Of a stretch of 64,000 bases of DNA, positions 61,424-64,000 are shown piece after piece. The stretch spans positions 1 through 64,000 of the forward strand of contig NZ_BJDX01000007.1 of assembly GCF_005405365.1 (NCBI RefSeq), read 5' to 3'. The DNA comes from Enterococcus xiangfangensis. Its GTDB lineage: Bacteria; Bacillota; Bacilli; Lactobacillales; Enterococcaceae. Position numbers and translations under genes: made by a program. Under the pieces are notes generated by a model. It saw only the letters and a program-made list of their open reading frames with translations, was not told where the DNA came from and made no database searches. Each line of letters begins with the position of its first letter. Position 1 is the stretch's first letter.

Positions 61424-62002
61424 TCAATTCCTATTAAAGTAAGTGCTTAATGCTTCAATAAGTTTTTCTTTATTGATTTTATAAATATCTTTATTAGTAA
61501 TTGAAAAATGTGGCTGTTTTTTTGCTAATTTGCGTAAATCTACTATCTTCATCGCTGATAGTGTTGTTTTCAATTCTTCTTCACTCAATTTTTCTAAAGA
61601 TAGTTCTAGCTTTTCAGAGCTTGCAGCTTCGTTGTTGGATTGTTTCTTCTCTTCCACTGCGACTACTTCAGCCTCAACTACTTCACTAGATAACGGCTCG
61701 ACTTCTGCTGGTTTGTCTTGTTTGATTGATATGATCAGCTGTTCACGCATTAGACTCTCATCTGGGCGAGCAATTACGTGTTTTGAACATAATAAGTCTT
61801 TTCCTAATCTTTCAACGGACGAGGCCGCTGCATTAACAGCAGTTTTAACAGCACCGACATCGCCGGTCACAATAACTGTAACTAAACCACCGCCAACTAA
61901 TTCTTTGGTCAACAAGTTTACTTCCGCAGTTTTCAACATTACATCACTTGCTTCAATAGCTGCCAATAAGCCTTGTGTTTCGATTAATCCTAATGCACTC
62001 AT
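61424..62002 (-). CDS. BMC-H shell protein with long C-terminal extension
   Basis: 192 residues. Residues 1-90 are a PduA-type BMC domain (MSALGLIETQGLLAAIEASDVMLK, LVGGGLVTVIVTGDVGAVK, KHVIARPDESLM). After an acidic, valine/glutamate-rich linker (about 105-135), the last ~55 residues form a compact helical region, LKTTLSAMKIVDLRKLAKKQ...KEKLIEALSTYF. It looks like a SAP/Rho-N-type three-helix module. EutK and PduK are known BMC-H proteins with C-terminal extensions; this one resembles EutK in having a possible nucleic-acid-binding domain. Start well placed, 88 bases after the EutQ-like gene. Confidence 0.92.
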   Translation of the reverse strand: MSALGLIETQGLLAAIEASDVMLKTAEVNLLTKELVGGGLVTVIVTGDVGAVKTAVNAAASSVERLGKDLLCSKHVIARPDESLMREQLIISIKQDKPAEVEPLSSEVVEAEVVAVEEKKQSNNEAASSEKLELSLEKLSEEELKTTLSAMKIVDLRKLAKKQPHFSITNKDIYKINKEKLIEALSTYFNRN

Positions 62003-62090
62003 TGCTTACTCCTTCAATTAATATTGGAATAGCTTAAAAATGTCCCCTACGATGACGATAGCTAAAATTCCTGCCGTTTATATAACCAGA

Positions 62091-62696
62091 CTAAATTAAA
62101 TCTGGCCAGTTCGCGGGATACGTAGCATAGAATAGTTTCACTTTATCCGGTGATCCCCAAATAACTTTGCTATTTTTTGGTACAAAAACAACGTCACCAG
62201 GATGTGCTGTATATTTTTTGCCTTCAATTGTGATTTCCAATGTGCCGCTAATAACATAATCAATTTCTTCATACGTTAATTCCCAATCAAATTGAGAATG
62301 ATCAATTTCTAAAAAGCCTGCACTTATCTTACTTTCCTCTTTACTGACTAATTCTTGGTAATAAACCTTGTCTGCTGGGTTACCAGTATCAAAGACAGCC
62401 ATTTCTACACTGTCGCCCCGAACTACCTTTAAGCCAGTTGAATGCTTCTCACAACTAAATGGTTGATTTTCATCTGCTAAAATCATTTTTAATAACTGTA
62501 ATAAGGTCTCTTTATTGAGATTATTAGGTAAAATAGTATCTGTCAGGACTTGCTTATCGCATTCTTCTAATGGGACTTGAAAAGTTTCAATTAAATCCTT
62601 AGCAGCGGGGGTGATGATCGTATTCTGATCCACAAAGATCGCTTCCCCATTTTTATGTGCTTGTGTTACATTACTCACACAAATCAATTTCTTCAT
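62091..62696 (-). CDS. EutQ-like cupin protein
   Basis: 201 residues. N-terminal ~80 residues resemble other BMC cupins (NTIITPAAKDLIETFQ). The C-terminal cupin domain has SAGFLEIDHSQFDWELTYEEIDYVISGTLEITIEGKKYTAHPGDVVFVPKNSKVIWGS-type order (residues about 128-190). EutQ has acetate-kinase-like activity in one report, though its role in other compartments is unsettled. Here it may form ATP from the acyl-phosphate made by PduL, because no other acyl kinase is seen. It lies 15 bases from the EutN gene. Confidence 0.9.
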   Translation of the reverse strand: MKKLICVSNVTQAHKNGEAIFVDQNTIITPAAKDLIETFQVPLEECDKQVLTDTILPNNLNKETLLQLLKMILADENQPFSCEKHSTGLKVVRGDSVEMAVFDTGNPADKVYYQELVSKEESKISAGFLEIDHSQFDWELTYEEIDYVISGTLEITIEGKKYTAHPGDVVFVPKNSKVIWGSPDKVKLFYATYPANWPDLI

Positions 62697-62711
62697 TGCT
62701 TTTGATCCTCT

Positions 62712-62975
62712 CTATACAGATTCACAACTTTCATCAATAATTCCGATTACCGCAGCATCAACTGGGATCGAATCATCTTCTAACATTCGTCTCGCCGCGC
62801 TGCCAGTCGTCACGATTACTCGGTCACCAATCCCCGCACCAATCACATCGCAGACAATCATTTGCTCGCCATCACGAGAACCTCCAATCACTTCTGCGAT
62901 CATAAGCTTCAACCCGTTTAAACGTTCAGACTTTCTGGTTGCCCAAATATTGTCAATCAAACGCGCGGTTACCAT
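62712..62975 (-). CDS. eutN: EutN/CcmL pentameric vertex protein (BMC-P)
   Basis: 87 residues. MVTARLIDNIWATRKSERLNGLKLMIAEV and the closing RVIVTTGSAARRMLE..., then VDAAVIGIIDE, match EutN/PduN/CcmL, which fill the twelve vertices of the shell. Normal length. The start overlaps the GrpU-type gene stop by seven bases. Confidence 0.96.
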   Translation of the reverse strand: MVTARLIDNIWATRKSERLNGLKLMIAEVIGGSRDGEQMIVCDVIGAGIGDRVIVTTGSAARRMLEDDSIPVDAAVIGIIDESCESV

Positions 62976-63268
62976 TTGTGTTCCTTCTCTTTACGTTTTA
63001 TTTCATCTAACGCTGATTCAACGGATGCGGTATCGCCAAAAATCGCTAGCATAATCATATTTTGCGGACAACTGCCGCGAATATCTTCAACGGTTACACC
63101 CACCGCTTTTTCAGCTATATCAGCGGCACAAACCATTTCAATCAATTTACCTTGGACCAAGCCAACTGCATCCGATACTTCTAATGCTGCTTTAGGACCA
63201 GAACCTTTACGTCGATTTAAAATCGCTAATGTTCCTTCACCAGGTGTTTTAATTATTCGACAATCCAT
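62969..63268 (-). CDS. GrpU-type shell protein with putative Fe-S motif
   Basis: 99 residues. MDCRIIKTPGEGTLAILNRRKG at the start, AVGLVQGKLIEMVCAADIAEKAVGVTVEDIRGSCPQNM in the middle and ASVESALDEIKRKEKEH at the end are close to the GrpU family of glycyl-radical propanediol microcompartments. GrpU has a conserved G-x-C-P-Q motif that binds an iron-sulfur cluster at the pore. The present GSCPQ (near residue 66) keeps it. This is circularly permuted relative to PduA. Together with the C-terminal signal of the aldehyde dehydrogenase it links the locus to the glycyl-radical group, although no glycyl-radical enzyme is visible. Confidence 0.85.
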   Translation of the reverse strand: MDCRIIKTPGEGTLAILNRRKGSGPKAALEVSDAVGLVQGKLIEMVCAADIAEKAVGVTVEDIRGSCPQNMIMLAIFGDTASVESALDEIKRKEKEHKW

Positions 63269-63345
63269 TTGCTGATCTCCTTATACATTTATATTTTTAC
63301 TAAAAAACGTCTTTAACTGCTAACCTTAAATTTAAATGAGGCTCC

Positions 63346-63410
63346 GGCAATAAGATAAAAGAATAAAAGCTACCATTATATATGGAGATTAAAACTTTTA
63401 GCTTATTGCC
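63346..63410 (-). other. Long structured spacer in the microcompartment operon
   Basis: GGCAATAAG (63346-63354) pairs perfectly with CTTATTGCC (63402-63410). A large internal loop contains further pairing (AAAAG/CTTTT and CCAT/ATGG). There is no T-run. It lies between the EutJ-like and GrpU-type genes and may set different expression levels by RNA processing. Confidence 0.55.
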
Positions 63411-63422
63411 AGATAGTTTCTT

Positions 63423-64000
63423 TTAAGAAATCTCATCTGTACAACTTAAAGCAATCCCCAAAGGCGTAACGAACATTGGATTATGGGGTTTATAAGTTTT
63501 GATTTTCGTTTTTGCTTCGATAATCTCTTCAATTCCTGTTAAACAAGCGGTCCCACCGACCAAATATAATTCATCAATTTCATGACCAGCGATCTGATTA
63601 ATAATAAGAGTCGCAATTTTTTCAACAACTGGTTTTAACACGGCGATTAATTCTTGATGATTTTTTTGTTCTCGTTTATATAGTTCTGCTTCCGAAATTG
63701 AAAACCCATAAGCACCAGCTGTCACCAAAGTCAAATGTGTTCCACCTGTAGCATCATCGGCTACTTTTACGACTTGACCATCTTTAATGATGGAAATACC
63801 AGTTGTTCCACCACCTATATCTACTACTGCCCCATTTTGAATATTTAATACTTGATTTGCTGCAGTTGGTTCATCTAGGACATTCGTCAATTCAAAACCA
63901 GCACCTTGAACTACATTTTTGATTGCCCCACCGTCTAATTCATCTGTATCTGGCGGAATAGCTGCGGCAGCGTATACCAATTCGGTCTCAAGTTTAGCCT
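63423..64000 (-). CDS. EutJ-like chaperone/ATPase (5' end beyond window)
   Basis: Open from the right edge of the window to a TAA at 63425-63423; the first ~192 codons' worth is the C-terminal part. The frame at the edge reads AKLETELVYAAAAIPPDTDE, continuous with the EutJ family, so a TTG at 63980 is not the start. LTNVLDEPTAANQVLNIQNGAVVDIGGGTTGISII is the actin-like/HSP70-type nucleotide fold, and ELYLVGGTACLTGIEEII its second half. EutJ is predicted to help fold or assemble compartment enzymes. Most upstream visible gene; the operon must extend further right. Confidence 0.93.
   Translation of the reverse strand, partial: AKLETELVYAAAAIPPDTDELDGGAIKNVVQGAGFELTNVLDEPTAANQVLNIQNGAVVDIGGGTTGISIIKDGQVVKVADDATGGTHLTLVTAGAYGFSISEAELYKREQKNHQELIAVLKPVVEKIATLIINQIAGHEIDELYLVGGTACLTGIEEIIEAKTKIKTYKPHNPMFVTPLGIALSCTDEIS

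Noticed and set aside
63423-63980. Complete EutJ-like gene starting at TTG 63980
   Set aside because: The frame is open to the window edge and the extra residues continue the family sequence, so the gene is partial.

Overview
The window is a low-GC Firmicute chromosome segment, most probably from an Enterococcus or a close lactic-acid relative. The grounds are strong AGGAGG ribosome sites, many lipoproteins, a WxL/DUF916 surface-protein locus, a PcsB/SalB-like secreted CHAP hydrolase, a mannose-family PTS, an Mga-type regulator, oleate hydratase and a CstR persulfide regulon. I saw no rRNA, tRNA, CRISPR array, prophage or insertion sequence. The species cannot be fixed from sequence alone.

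Left part (1-22900), mostly housekeeping and stress genes: a purine permease and deoC; a divergent persulfide-response unit (CstR and a DsrE-like protein on +, rhodanese, CoA-disulfide reductase-rhodanese and rhodanese on -) with two ATACC...GGTAT operators; a GyrI-like protein, MFS exporter, VOC protein, rhodanese lipoprotein, ApbE, an ornithine-cyclodeaminase-like enzyme with a tautomerase, a YbaK-like deacylase, a LysR/TauE pair, MerR, a large lipoprotein, MsrA, meso-DAP dehydrogenase, oleate hydratase and methionine aminopeptidase. Several - strand genes end in terminators that share a GTGAC/GTCAC stem.

Middle (23360-30186): a CRE-controlled catabolic operon with a TarJ-like polyol-phosphate dehydrogenase, a complete mannose-family PTS (IIA, IIB, IIC, IID), a second zinc alcohol dehydrogenase and a class II ketose-phosphate aldolase, divergent from a DeoR regulator. 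It looks like polyol or ketose uptake with no kinase. From 30242 to 44300 come Tag, an ABC-2 exporter, TruA, a DinB-like protein, a second CoA-disulfide reductase whose rhodanese domain has lost its cysteine, a GNAT protein, a UvrD-like helicase, an NAD(P)H-binding protein, the CHAP hydrolase, a YpfJ-type metalloprotease that reads through a terminator, glycerate kinase and a DUF2188 protein.

Surface locus (44370-53200): one large and three small WxL proteins, a small wall-anchor-like protein with an LPKIS motif, a DUF916/DUF3324 WxL-binding membrane protein and a secreted LPTTG protein. They end at an Mga-type regulator split by one in-frame TGA.

Right end (55508-64000): the most interesting part, a bacterial microcompartment (BMC) locus. 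The - strand operon, entering from beyond the right edge, encodes an EutJ-like chaperone, a GrpU-type shell protein with a GSCPQ motif, an EutN/CcmL pentamer, an EutQ-like cupin, a PduA-type hexamer with a long C-terminal tail, a CoA-acylating aldehyde dehydrogenase with a C-terminal encapsulation-like helix, PduL and a second PduA-type hexamer. Next to it, a SorC-family regulator is divergent from a class II aldolase, a TIM-like isomerase and a YjbQ protein. My inference is that an aldolase splits a ketose phosphate into DHAP (handled by the TIM-like protein) and a short aldehyde, which the compartment converts to acyl-CoA and acyl-phosphate. No signature enzyme is visible in the window, so the substrate is open.
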